From assembly GCA_945898205.1 (NCBI GenBank), contig CAMDHO010000007.1, positions 1-60,574 of the forward strand: DNA of 60,574 bases. Reading direction: 5' to 3'. This stretch comes from Chlamydia trachomatis (GTDB lineage: Bacteria; Chlamydiota; Chlamydiia; Chlamydiales; Rhabdochlamydiaceae). A program made the translations under genes and the position numbers. Under the pieces are notes generated by a model that saw only the letters and a program-made list of their open reading frames with translations, was not told the origin of the DNA and made no database searches. Positions 1 to 8,267 of the stretch are shown in pieces. How positions within the stretch are numbered: position 1 is the stretch's first letter; every line of letters starts with the position of its first letter.

Positions 1-59
1 TCCAAAAAAATCAGATTTCTGATATTAAAGTTAGGCAAAAATCACTTTTTTGGAATCGT

Positions 60-589
60 ATGACACAACCTCAAATGTTTATCCCTCTCTTTGCAGAAGG
101 CACCGTAGCAATCAACAAAGATTTAGCCTATACGAAAGATGATGGCAAAGTATGCTATTTCAACGGGCACTCAATGCCCGTATTTAGTCACGCTGAAGAG
201 GACGTCAAAAGTTTCAAAATGATTGTCAGTCAGTTTTGTATGAGCGGTATTTCAACTCAAGCTGAAATTATCAGAGCTTTTGGAATTCCTTCTATAACGA
301 TGAAACCTAGCGTAAAATTATTTAGAGAACAAGGCCCTTGGAGGCTTTTATAGAAAAACATCTCCTAAACGTAAACCCAGGCTATTAATGCCTATTGTTC
401 TTGAAGAAGTTCAACATCGTCTTGACAAAGGACATAGTCCAAGAGAAATAACTAAGGAGCTTGAGCTTAAAAAAAAGATTCTTCTCTAAAAAAAGAAATT
501 TATCTCTCTATAAAGAGCGAACGTTCCCTGAAAGACTCGTTGGCTCCGAATCGAATCGGAGCCACAGATTCTCTTGGGAATGGGCATAG
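60..589 (+). pseudogene. Decayed HTH transposase (remnant)
   Basis: The first 97 codons are open and contain an HTH-like stretch (VSQFCMSGISTQAEIIRAFG, then SITMK and LFREQGP). The frame breaks near 340. In the +1 frame it continues as GGFYRKTSPKRKPRLLM and VQHRLDKGHSPREITKEL. After an A-run near 470 it shifts again and ends at TAG 587-589. This order (HTH, a K-FREQGPGGF-like link, a second LDKGHS-type helix) resembles a family of putative transposases common in environmental bacteria. At least two frameshifts mean it is not functional. A perfect 8-bp inverted repeat (542-549 with 556-563) lies in its tail. Family assignment is from memory of the motif pattern, so moderate. Confidence 0.55.
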
Positions 590-946
590 ACATCAACCTA
601 ATTTTTCTATATGAAGCTCTCTATGGAAAAATATTTTTAATAAAGGACTGCTCTCAGCATCTAACTAGTCTCTTAAAATATCGATGTTACAATATCAAAG
701 AAAGAAAGCGAGCCGTGATCTTTTTTGATTAAAACAAGAATCATAGCTCGAGGCAAAAAGGCTGGTGTTGCTGTTTCGTTGCCTCCATTTTTCACATAAT
801 CATTCCACAGCTGTGACTCAATCTGTTTTCTATTATCGAGTGCACGAGGCAGAGTGAAAAAGGCTATTAGTTGACCATGAGTTTCATAAAAGTTTTCCTT
901 CCTGAAAGATCACAACCTCTAAACATCCGCTCTTTGGAATCCTTAA
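590..946. other. Degraded spacer, no intact gene
   Basis: No convincing gene is visible. Around 600-720 one frame reads LYEALYGKIFLIKD and LLKYRCYNIKERKRAVI, faintly like the linker of an IS30-type transposase, but it is stop-ridden. I see it as further mobile-element debris between the decayed transposase and the DUF2000-like fragment. Confidence 0.4.
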
Positions 947-1237
947 CCCTTACTTTTTGAGAGTTACAGCAAGCACATCTTTTGCGACATTTATCCTATT
1001 ATTTCAAAAATGCCTTTCATTATTTTGCGAGAGAAGAATTCAAATAAGATCGCCAATCTCTTAATGAAGGCTAAGGAAGCAGGGATTCAATATTCAGTGT
1101 TCACCAATAGCATGACCGAAGGAACATGGGAAGATCTGAAAGAAAGAACTCTTCCCACTAAACCAGAAGAGCTTATCTTCTATGGAATTGTATTATATAG
1201 ACCAAAAGAAACTGTCTCTATCGAGGGATCCTCATGA
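947..1237 (+). pseudogene. DUF2000-like protein, C-terminal fragment
   Basis: The open frame begins after a stop at 944 and reads SYSKHIFCDIYPIIS, then MPFIILREKNSNKIANLL from the ATG at 1010, then AKEAGIQYSVFTNSMTEGTW. The pattern FPFIILR-x-NSNKI followed by TxxMTxGTW is what I remember of DUF2000 proteins, but the usual N-terminal half is absent. The last codon overlaps the next gene in ATGA (1234-1237), so the two were once translationally coupled. Either a short surviving domain starting at 1010 is made or this is a dead remnant; the decayed neighbours favour the latter. Family call is tentative. Confidence 0.4.
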
Positions 1238-1728
1238 ATAAAGAACTTTCAGGTAGTGCCAAAAAGACACAGGATTTTTTGATAGACAATGGTTTTTCTT
1301 ATGAAGTCAAGGAACTTCCAGACTCAACACGATCAGCAGAAGAAGCGGCACGAGCTATTGGGTGCGATGTTGCTCAGATCGCTAAATCTCTCATCTTTAT
1401 TGCTAAAGCACTTAGCAATCCAATCCTTGTTATTGCCTTAGGAGCCAATCAAGTCGATGTTAAGAAGATTAAACATTTTAAGGCACTCCATCTTGTCAAA
1501 GCAGATGGTAAATTTGTAAAAGAGAGAGGGGGAGGGGGGGGATTCGCTATTGGCTGAGTTCCTCCTGTGGCTTATAATGAAAAAATAATGACTTTCTTAG
1601 ATCCCTCTCTTAAGAACTACGAGTGGATATGGGCAGCAGCAGGCACTCCGTTTGCAGTCTTTCGATTGAGTTCTCACGAGATACAAAAAATAACAGATGG
1701 AGAGTTTATCGATCTGGCTGTAAAATAA
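1234..1728 (+). pseudogene. YbaK/EbsC-type aminoacyl-tRNA deacylase, in-frame TGA
   Basis: The protein frame starts MNKELSGSAKKTQDFL and shows the YbaK fold order: a strand with STRSAEEAARAIG, then QIAKSLIF (the conserved K-S), then LGANQVDVKKI, then GFAIG. At the highly conserved Gly-Gly-Val-Pro-Pro turn the second Gly codon is TGA (1555-1557). The same frame then continues without break as VPPVAYNEKIMTFL, YEWIWAAAGTPFAVFRLS and ITDGEF to TAA 1726-1728, giving the normal family length of about 164 codons. YbaK proteins clear mis-acylated Cys-tRNA(Pro). One G-to-T change explains the stop. Just upstream lies a G5-A-G8 run (1528-1541) replacing the usual EATG residues. Likely a young pseudogene. 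Confidence 0.8.
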
Positions 1729-2090
1729 GTATTTGCTTTGGATGTTGTTAAAATTGTTTTCCATCCGCTGCCCATTTTTTGGAGAGGAGGAGTATACTAC
1801 TGATTCTACTTCTTATTAGGGAGATAGAAGGCAAGACAGGCTTGCTACTACCGTTTCCTGGGTAAATCCCCTACCTCTCTATTACCACTAATCGAATAGA
1901 TACTTATAATTGGTTCGATGTAAGATCAGTGAAGGTCAAATCACCGGAAATGTTTTCAGAAATGACAACGGTTCCGGTTTTTTTATGCTTAAATCCTATC
2001 TCACATAAACACGTTTTTTTAATATACAAAAAAACCATGGGATATTAAGATTAAAGATTAAAATATTTTCTTTTTTTTAATCACTTAATA
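1729..2090 (+). other. Gene-free stretch with a possible small RNA
   Basis: No protein gene is visible. The segment 1790-1910 is richer in G and C than its surroundings and can fold locally (for example gcaag/cttgc around 1832-1847), and it precedes the terminator-like hairpin at 1943-1984. It may be a 3' tail of the broken operon or a free small RNA. I cannot match it to tmRNA, 6S or SRP RNA. Confidence 0.3.
1943..1984 (+). terminator. Rho-independent terminator-like hairpin
   Basis: accggaa (1943-1949) pairs with ttccggt (1972-1978), leaving a 22-nt loop, and a run of T follows at once. It lies 215 nt past the ybaK remnant. Confidence 0.55.
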
Positions 2091-2111
2091 AAGGAGAGGC
2101 GACCACTCGCC
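2091..2111 (+). promoter_or_regulatory. Distant Shine-Dalgarno with bridging hairpin
   Basis: A strong AAGGAG (2091-2096) sits 26 nt before the ATG at 2123, too far for direct use. Between them ggcga (2098-2102) pairs with tcgcc (2107-2111) around a 4-nt loop. Folding this stem would bring the Shine-Dalgarno to about 12 nt from the start. No closer Shine-Dalgarno is visible. Confidence 0.4.
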
Positions 2112-2122
2112 ATTGTCAATAA

Positions 2123-2629
2123 ATGAAAAAAATTTCAAACTTACTTTTTTGCTTTTTTTGTAGTTTTACTTCAATTGCATTCTCTGAAAATCATACAGAA
2201 AAAACAATTGTCTATACGGACATTGTTGGAGACATGTTTCACGCTGGGCACGTAGAGTTTCTAAAAAAAGCTCGAACTTTTGGCGATTATTTAATAGTTG
2301 CCGTTTTAGCTGACGACGTCGTAGAAGAATATAAAAGACATCCTGTCTTAACTCTAGAAGAGAGAGTTCGAGTAGTCGAAGCCTGTAAATATGTGGATGA
2401 GGTGATCATAGCCCCTCCCCTTCGCTTAACAGAAGAAATGATTAAAAAGCACAACATCTCATACGTTGTACATGGAGATGATTTCAATAAAGAACTTCTA
2501 GAAGACCAGTATGGCGTTGCCTTAAAACTTGGAATCTTTCGAACAGTTCCCTACACACCCGGCATATCAACCACAAATATCATCAACAGAATTACTGACC
2601 GGTATAATCAAGGCGAATTTAGAAGGTAA
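2123..2629 (+). CDS. Cytidylyltransferase-family protein with signal peptide
   Basis: The 168-residue protein begins with two lysines, a hydrophobic core and a plausible cleavage after IAFS (residue 21), so it looks exported. The mature part is a single nucleotidyltransferase domain. It has the HxGH motif (HAGH, residues 40-43), a GDYLIVAV strand, PVLTLEERVRVVEACKYVDE, YVVHGDD and the closing PGISTT near residue 146. The wording is closest to eukaryotic-type phosphocholine/phosphoethanolamine cytidylyltransferases, which make CDP-choline or CDP-ethanolamine; glycerol-3-phosphate cytidylyltransferase is an alternative. Such enzymes are normally cytosolic, so a leader is odd. The substrate and the export are inferences. 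It stands alone between debris and dapF. Confidence 0.72.
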   Translation: MKKISNLLFCFFCSFTSIAFSENHTEKTIVYTDIVGDMFHAGHVEFLKKARTFGDYLIVAVLADDVVEEYKRHPVLTLEERVRVVEACKYVDEVIIAPPLRLTEEMIKKHNISYVVHGDDFNKELLEDQYGVALKLGIFRTVPYTPGISTTNIINRITDRYNQGEFRR

Positions 2630-2839
2630 AAAAAACGAGAACAAAAGCTCCCGTTCCTTTTACGCCATTTCTTAATGCTTTTTCAAATGATAGTTCCTCT
2701 TTTGAAACACCTTCAGAAAGTCGATATTTTTTGGCATTCGATCAAGAAGAGCTTCTTCTTAAGAGGAATAGATAAATAGAGACAGATTATTTAAAAAATA
2801 TTTTTGACGACTTCTTTCTAAAAAAAAGAACATCTTACT

Positions 2840-3640
2840 TTAAATTTCTATGCGACCTTCAAATACAAAAGAAGCAGACCCTCGCATTTCAACTTTCTTA
2901 CCTTCTAAACATTCTGAAATAGTAAACTCTAAAGAGTCTCCCAATTTTGTCGTAACGCGAATCAATGGAGGCATTGATCCCAGTTGAAACGCCACTAAAG
3001 CAGCAGCAGCACATCCAGTTCCACAGGCTAAAGTTTCATCTTCAACTCCCCTTTCATAGGTTCTAATCCGAAGAGTTCCATCTACTACTTTTTTAACAAA
3101 GTTAACATTCACCCCTTCCGATCCAAAACAGGGATGAGATCGAATCCACTGACCGACTCTCTTTACAGGATAAGCCTCCAAGTCTTCTACAAAAATAACA
3201 GCATGAGGAACCCCTGTATTGATAACATAGGCTTCATAAGACCCTTCTTCGCCTAGCTTAATCCCCCAATGCATAACTTTAGGCACAGGTAAAGTTACAT
3301 AAACTATAGCTCCTTGAATAGAGCATGGAATAACCGATTGTTGCGTTTCAATTAGGAAACTATCTTCTTGAAAACCCAAATTCTTTAAATATAAAATAAG
3401 ACATCGAAGCCCATTTCCACACAAATCTGCTTCCAATCCATTAGAATTGAAAATCCTCATACGAAAATGAGCCACACTAGATGACTGTAATAGGATCAGC
3501 CCGTCTGACCCTATTCCTGAATTTCTAGAACACAAAAAACTAATCAACTCTTGATTTTGAATAGGAAAAAAACTAGACCTATCATCTATAAGAATGAAAT
3601 CGTTGCCATTTCCATGATATTTTAGAAAAGAAAGCTTCAC
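2840..3640 (-). CDS. dapF: Diaminopimelate epimerase DapF
   Basis: DapF converts LL-diaminopimelate to the meso form, the cross-linking residue of peptidoglycan and precursor of lysine. The 266-residue protein has the family landmarks: YHGNGNDFILID at the start, first catalytic Cys in LCGNGLRC (Cys74) and second in LACGTGCAA (Cys206), with GSEGVNVNFV between. The length is normal. It ends the glyA-clpP-dapF cluster on the minus strand, 5 nt after clpP, the same neighbourhood as in Chlamydia trachomatis (CT430-CT432). It implies a chlamydial peptidoglycan pathway with meso-DAP. Confidence 0.95.
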   Translation of the reverse strand: MKLSFLKYHGNGNDFILIDDRSSFFPIQNQELISFLCSRNSGIGSDGLILLQSSSVAHFRMRIFNSNGLEADLCGNGLRCLILYLKNLGFQEDSFLIETQQSVIPCSIQGAIVYVTLPVPKVMHWGIKLGEEGSYEAYVINTGVPHAVIFVEDLEAYPVKRVGQWIRSHPCFGSEGVNVNFVKKVVDGTLRIRTYERGVEDETLACGTGCAAAALVAFQLGSMPPLIRVTTKLGDSLEFTISECLEGKKVEMRGSASFVFEGRIEI

Positions 3641-3645
3641 TAGAC

Positions 3646-4242
3646 TTAGACAAGCTCCTTATAACTAGTTACAATGCCATCAAGCAATCCAAAATCTACA
3701 GCTTCTTTAGCACTTAACCAAGAATCTCTATCTATCGCTTTATCAATAACCAGATAATCTTTTCCCGTAGCTTCTACATACACCTGAATTAATGCACGAC
3801 GTGTTTTTAAGATTTCTTTTGCTTGAATATCCAAATCCGTTGCTTGACCTCTGATGACACCTTGAATTGAGGGCTGGTGAATCATAATGCGCGCATTGGG
3901 GGTCGAAAACCTCCGGCCCGGAGCCGCACTAAGACTTAAAATAGAGCCCATTGAGGCTGCAAGGCCTGTAACAAGCGTTGTTACGGGAGATGTAATCATT
4001 TTAATCTGATCCCAAATAGCAAAACCTGAATCAACAGATCCACCTGGGGAATTAATAATAAACAAGATAGGCTTGCCTGGATCGGTTAATTCCAAATACC
4101 ACAGCTTACGAATGATGTCTTTTGCACTATCCCCATCTACAGCATCAGAAAGGAAAATTCGACGAGTTTGCAAAAGAAGTTCATCTATTCTTTCTTCAGT
4201 GCCTTTTGTTTTTTTTTCTGGACTAGGTTCGTGGTTTCTCAT
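3646..4242 (-). CDS. clpP: ATP-dependent Clp protease proteolytic subunit (ClpP1 type)
   Basis: A 198-residue ClpP serine peptidase, which forms the barrel that degrades substrates unfolded by ClpX or ClpC. The triad is visible: Ser97 in GLAASMGS, His122 in MIHQPS, and Asp in [11 protein letters not shown] near 173. The N-terminus ([20 protein letters not shown]) is polar and lacks the usual propeptide. Position between glyA and dapF matches the ClpP1 locus CT431; chlamydiae normally carry a second clpP next to clpX elsewhere, which is not in this window. Confidence 0.95.
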   Translation of the reverse strand: MRNHEPSPEKKTKGTEERIDELLLQTRRIFLSDAVDGDSAKDIIRKLWYLELTDPGKPILFIINSPGGSVDSGFAIWDQIKMITSPVTTLVTGLAASMGSILSLSAAPGRRFSTPNARIMIHQPSIQGVIRGQATDLDIQAKEILKTRRALIQVYVEATGKDYLVIDKAIDRDSWLSAKEAVDFGLLDGIVTSYKELV

Positions 4243-4279
4243 AAGATCTCCTTATATAACATAATTACAGTTTAGATAA

Positions 4280-5752
4280 TTAATCAACAATCAATTCAGG
4301 ATATAAAGGGAAGCGTTTTAACAATTCCCCCACTCTTCGTATCACCTCTTCTAGAACTTTAGAATCTATTTTTACTTCGCTTGCTTTGCCAGTAGAAATA
4401 GGCGTTGTTGCTCTTAGAAGCAACACTATACATTCAGCAATTTCTTCCATTTCACTTTCTTTCATTCCAATTGTCGTCAACGCAGGGGTTCCGATTCTAA
4501 CTCCGGACGTATGCCAAGCACCATTTTCATCAAAAGGCAGCACGTTGCGATTTACAGTAAGCAAAGCTTGCGTCAAAGCTTTTTCAGCTTGCCGGCCAGT
4601 TAACCCAAAAGTTGTGGCTACATTAAAAACAAGCAAGTGATTATCCGTTCCTCCTGTTAAAACATGCACCCCTTTAGAGGCTAGACTCGCAGATAAATGC
4701 TTTGCATTGACAATTACTTGCTTTGCGTATTCTTGAAACTCCACAGTTTGAGCTTCTTTAAACGCTACAGCTTTTGCAGCGATTACATGTTGCAAAGGAC
4801 CTCCTAAAATAATAGGACATCCCTTATTAACTGTTTCTTTAAATTCATTTGTACAAAGAACAATACCGCCTCGAGGACCCCTCATTGTTTTATGAGTTGT
4901 TGATGTCACAATATGCGCAAATGGAATTGGATTAAAATCGCCTGTCATAGCCTTTCCTGCCACAAGACCTGCAAAGTGAGCCATATCTACAAGCAATACA
5001 GCGCCTACACTATCTGCAATCTCTCTCATTTTTGCAAAATTAATTAATCTCGAATAAGAAGAATATCCAGCAACTAAAACCAACGGTTTCTCTCTTTTTA
5101 CCTGTTGCTGAAGTAGATCACAATTAATAAGCCCTGTATTTCGATCCACTTCATAAGGCACAGCTTGCATCATTTTAGAAGACACATTATGACGGTATCC
5201 ATGAGTTAAGTGCCCTCCAGAAGAAAGAGATAACCCCATCATCTTTTGCTGAACCAAAACCTTTCGAACTTTCTCATATTCGTCAGGAGACAACTCATCT
5301 ATTGTTTTCTTTTCTAAAAGAGCAACTTCTTTTGTTTGCACTTTTTGAATCAAAATAGCCCAGAAAGCCACTAAATTAGCATCAACCCCAGAATGAGGCT
5401 GAACGTAAGCATGATCACATTCAAAAAGAGTTTTTAATTCTTGAACTGCCAAATCTTCAATAAAGTCAACATTTTCACACCCCGCATAAAATCTATGCGC
5501 GGGAACCCCTTCTGAATACTTATCTGTTAAGAGATTGCCCATAGCCAGCTGAACCGCTAAAGAAGAGTAGTTCTCCGAAGCAATAAGCTTTAAATGCGAT
5601 CTTTGGTCTCTTAGCTCTTGCAAGATCTTTTCTACAACAAGTGGATTAGTTTCTCCAACATGATCCAATGCAGCTAAGTATGCAATAGCTGCTTTCGAAC
5701 GTTTTTGCTCCGGCACTTTATTCAAATATTTTCCAAGATGGTCCATCATCAC
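4280..5752 (-). CDS. glyA: Serine hydroxymethyltransferase GlyA
   Basis: A PLP enzyme interconverting serine and glycine with transfer of the one-carbon unit to tetrahydrofolate. The PLP lysine is in TSTTHKTMRGPRGG, and SENYSS and YSEGVPAHRFYAGCE mark the active site. At 490 residues it is longer than the roughly 420 of E. coli GlyA, with an N-terminal extension and an insert around residues 135-165 (AILIQKVQTKEVALLEKKTI), as in the long chlamydial version. In Chlamydia GlyA also supplies alanine racemase activity for D-Ala; I infer that this could hold here. First gene of the glyA-clpP-dapF cluster; divergent from the zinc-ribbon gene. Confidence 0.95.
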   Translation of the reverse strand: MMMDHLGKYLNKVPEQKRSKAAIAYLAALDHVGETNPLVVEKILQELRDQRSHLKLIASENYSSLAVQLAMGNLLTDKYSEGVPAHRFYAGCENVDFIEDLAVQELKTLFECDHAYVQPHSGVDANLVAFWAILIQKVQTKEVALLEKKTIDELSPDEYEKVRKVLVQQKMMGLSLSSGGHLTHGYRHNVSSKMMQAVPYEVDRNTGLINCDLLQQQVKREKPLVLVAGYSSYSRLINFAKMREIADSVGAVLLVDMAHFAGLVAGKAMTGDFNPIPFAHIVTSTTHKTMRGPRGGIVLCTNEFKETVNKGCPIILGGPLQHVIAAKAVAFKEAQTVEFQEYAKQVIVNAKHLSASLASKGVHVLTGGTDNHLLVFNVATTFGLTGRQAEKALTQALLTVNRNVLPFDENGAWHTSGVRIGTPALTTIGMKESEMEEIAECIVLLLRATTPISTGKASEVKIDSKVLEEVIRRVGELLKRFPLYPELIVD

Positions 5753-5892
5753 ACCTATAAGTCTTCTTTAAAAACGCCACTATGTCAGAAAAAGATTATA
5801 TAGTCGACTATCATTTTGATCTTTCTCCATCACAAAACAACATGTAATCTTTTTTTTACTTGAGCTATATTGCTATAAGAGGATAATGTTGC

Positions 5893-6705
5893 GTGAAATA
5901 TTTATATTTAATCCAAATTGCGAGCACCCCCATGCAAGAAGCCCTTAAGGTCATTATCGACATACAAGAGCTGGACATGAAAATGATCCGCTTAATGCGT
6001 CTTAAAAAAGAACGTCAAAGAGAACTTGAACAAATCGAGTCTCTCCGTAAAGAGCTTTACCAGCAGTTTGCCGAGAAAAAAACGGAAATCGAAGAGCTTG
6101 GAACCACTATTCAACAACAAGAACACAAGCTTCAAGAAATTACGACTCGTATTAAAAAGTTAGAAAATCAACAATCTAACATAAAAAAAGTCGATGAATT
6201 TAACGCTTTGACTATAGAAACAACAACTGCAGAACGAGAAAAAGTTACGATAGAACAAAAACTATCCGACCTTGTTGACAAAAAAATATCGGAAGAAGAG
6301 CTTCTAGAAAGAATTCAAACTAGTCTTAAAGACTCTGAAGAAAGCAGCAAGGGCCTCGAAACAGAAATCCGAGACAGCGTAGTTCTTATTAATAAAGAGG
6401 GCACTCTCTTGAAAAATTCTAGAGAAAGCCTCTCAAAAGAAGCTGATCCCGAACTCCTCAGGATCTATGAAAGACTTCTTAAAAATAAAAAAGATCGTGT
6501 TATTGTGTCTATTGAAAATAGAACCTGTAGCGGATGTCATATTGTCCTTACCGCGCAACATGAAAACTTAGTTCGTAAGGGAGAAAATCTAGTTTTCTGT
6601 GAACATTGCTCTCGCATTCACTATTGGCAAGAAGCAGATTCTGGAGAAGGAAGCGATGCGGCTCAAAACAAAAAAAGACGCAGAAGAAAACTAGCTAGTT
6701 CATAA
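5893..6705 (+). CDS. Coiled-coil zinc-ribbon protein (CT398 type)
   Basis: Residues 20-200 are a long coiled coil (repeated E/K/Q heptads such as RELEQIESLRKELYQQF) and the C-terminus is a C4 zinc ribbon with CSGC at about 215 and CEHC at about 240. This is the architecture of C. trachomatis CT398, reported to bind sigma-54 and secretion-related partners. I chose the GTG at 5893 because a good AGAGG lies 10 nt upstream. An internal ATG at 5932 would give MQEALKVIIDIQELD, closer to the homologue start, but has no Shine-Dalgarno. A lysine/arginine-rich tail (KKRRRRK) follows the ribbon. Confidence 0.85.
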   Translation: MKYLYLIQIASTPMQEALKVIIDIQELDMKMIRLMRLKKERQRELEQIESLRKELYQQFAEKKTEIEELGTTIQQQEHKLQEITTRIKKLENQQSNIKKVDEFNALTIETTTAEREKVTIEQKLSDLVDKKISEEELLERIQTSLKDSEESSKGLETEIRDSVVLINKEGTLLKNSRESLSKEADPELLRIYERLLKNKKDRVIVSIENRTCSGCHIVLTAQHENLVRKGENLVFCEHCSRIHYWQEADSGEGSDAAQNKKRRRRKLASS

Positions 6706-6715
6706 TATTTTTTTA

Positions 6716-7085
6716 AAAAGGGAAAGCAAGGCTGTCGCTGCCGGGAATTTATTTATAAAACTACCGGGAGAGGAAAGTCTGGACTTCACAGGAGCAGATA
6801 CCAGTGAAAGACTGGGGGCTGTAAAGCTACGGAAAGTGTAACAGAAAACAAACCGCTTCTTTAAATAGAAGGCAGGATGAAAATGGCATTTTTATGAAAT
6901 GCCCGATTTGCAGAGATGCAACTCCGATGTAAACCCTATCTGAAGCAAGAAAAAGAGCACAAAAACTTTCGCTCCGGAAGGCTCTTGATAATCGCTTGAG
7001 GGGCTTGGTGACAAGCCCCCTAGAAGAATGACAGCCATTGCCTTGAAAAAGGCATTACAAGATCCGGCTTACCGCTTTCCCTTTT
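6716..7085 (+). ncRNA. rnpB: RNase P RNA (class A)
   Basis: RNase P RNA is the ribozyme that matures tRNA 5' ends. The P4 5' strand is visible as gaggaaagtctggac near 6770, and its partner region agaagaatgacagcc at 7022-7036. The 3' part atccggcttaccgc matches the conserved CCGGCUUAU end. The closing P1 helix pairs aaaagggaaagc (6716-6727) with gctttccctttt (7074-7085), giving about 370 nt. Boundaries are set by that helix, so each may be off by a few bases. It lies 10 nt after the zinc-ribbon gene and may share its transcript. Confidence 0.93.
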
Positions 7086-7106
7086 ACTTTTATCCAAGGT
7101 TTTTTC

Positions 7107-8234
7107 GTGCCGCCTTTAAAAACCCCTCCTCTCCAAAACCAACAAGGTCACACGATCCTATACGTGCAAGGATCCCACTTCGAAATGGGATTTCAACATG
7201 GCAAATTTCTAAAAGAAAAAATCCAAAGAAACATCCAACAACACTTAAAGAAAAAACCAGAAACAACCTCTGAGTTAAAAGAAAAGCGATTAGCCAAATT
7301 TCTCAAGGCTCTTCCTTGCGTGATCTCTTATATTCCACAGAAATATATAGAAGAAATGCACGGACTAGCAGAAGGATCTGAAACCGACTTTAATGACATC
7401 CTTCTCTTAAATTTATTTCCCGAGATGTTTCATTGTTGCGGAATTACAGCTTCCCATAATGCCTCTATAGACGGATCCTTATACCATGCAAGAGTACTAG
7501 ACTACTCTGAAGGGAAGGACCTACAATCATCTGCCGTTTTAATTATAGCAAAACCAAATGAATGCCATTCTTTCATGAATGTTACATACGCAGGATTTAT
7601 TGGCAGCGTGACCGGAATGAATGAAAAAAAAATAGCTATTGGCGAAATTGGAGGCCAAGGCTATGAACATTGGGACGGCATGCCTATGTCCTTTCTTCTT
7701 CGCTCTATTCTAGAAAAAGCGAATACACTAGATGAAGCTAAAGACATTCTTATAAGAACACCAAGAACCTGTGAATATTACTACGTCATCTCTGATGGGA
7801 ACAGCGAAAGCGCATTTTCTTGCTATGCCACAGATTCTCAAATCCATTTTTTATCTCCGGGAGAAAACTACTCTATCTCTCCCCCTCTTCAAGAAAATCT
7901 AAATCTCATAATTGAAAAAGATCTCAGCTCCAACCCTGAAGCTTCCTTCTTCAAACAACCTGAGAATATGATTCTTTTAACAGGCCTTTCTTCCCCTGAA
8001 AGATATCCCCTTCTTTTAGAAAGAGTAGAAGCTCTCTGGGGGACCCTAAACGAAAAATCTCTAATGGAGATTATACAAAGCCCTGTTTCAAGAGAATCAA
8101 ACTTGCATAACGCTATCTTTCACCCGGCCTCCTTGACTCTCTGGGTTTCTCATGCTGGTTTAAATGGAGAACCCGCCTGCACCCAAGAGTATGTACAATT
8201 TAGTTACGAAGATCTAAAACAAAACTTCGACTAA
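7107..8234 (+). CDS. C45-family (acyl-CoA:6-APA acyltransferase-like) Ntn hydrolase
   Basis: A 375-residue protein with the N-terminal GSHFEMGFQHG typical of peptidase family C45 and related linear-amide hydrolases. HGLAEGSETDFNDILLLN leads into FHCCGITASH. One Cys of that CC pair would be the autoprocessing N-terminal nucleophile, and LYHARVLDY fits the following strand. Such enzymes cleave amide bonds of small acylated substrates; the substrate here is unknown. The GTG at 7107 is the only in-frame start available, with AAGG about 8 nt upstream, immediately after RNase P RNA. No signal peptide is visible. Convergent with xerC. Confidence 0.75.
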   Translation: MPPLKTPPLQNQQGHTILYVQGSHFEMGFQHGKFLKEKIQRNIQQHLKKKPETTSELKEKRLAKFLKALPCVISYIPQKYIEEMHGLAEGSETDFNDILLLNLFPEMFHCCGITASHNASIDGSLYHARVLDYSEGKDLQSSAVLIIAKPNECHSFMNVTYAGFIGSVTGMNEKKIAIGEIGGQGYEHWDGMPMSFLLRSILEKANTLDEAKDILIRTPRTCEYYYVISDGNSESAFSCYATDSQIHFLSPGENYSISPPLQENLNLIIEKDLSSNPEASFFKQPENMILLTGLSSPERYPLLLERVEALWGTLNEKSLMEIIQSPVSRESNLHNAIFHPASLTLWVSHAGLNGEPACTQEYVQFSYEDLKQNFD

Positions 8235-8267
8235 CATTCCACGTAACCTACCATCACACCTAACAAC

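Noticed and set aside
542-563. 8-bp inverted repeat as a transcription terminator
   Set aside because: No T-run follows and it lies inside the decayed transposase frame.
1528-1541. G5-A-G8 run as a phase-variation switch
   Set aside because: The frame is correct across the run as given; the gene is broken by a point stop downstream, so switching would not restore it.
1555-1557. TGA read as a sense codon or selenocysteine
   Set aside because: The replaced residue is a conserved Gly, no SECIS-like stem is evident, and other genes in the window use TGA as an ordinary stop (for example 33488-33490).
7028-7273. 81-codon open frame starting inside RNase P RNA
   Set aside because: It overlaps the conserved 3' end of rnpB and the C45-family gene in another frame and has no family features.
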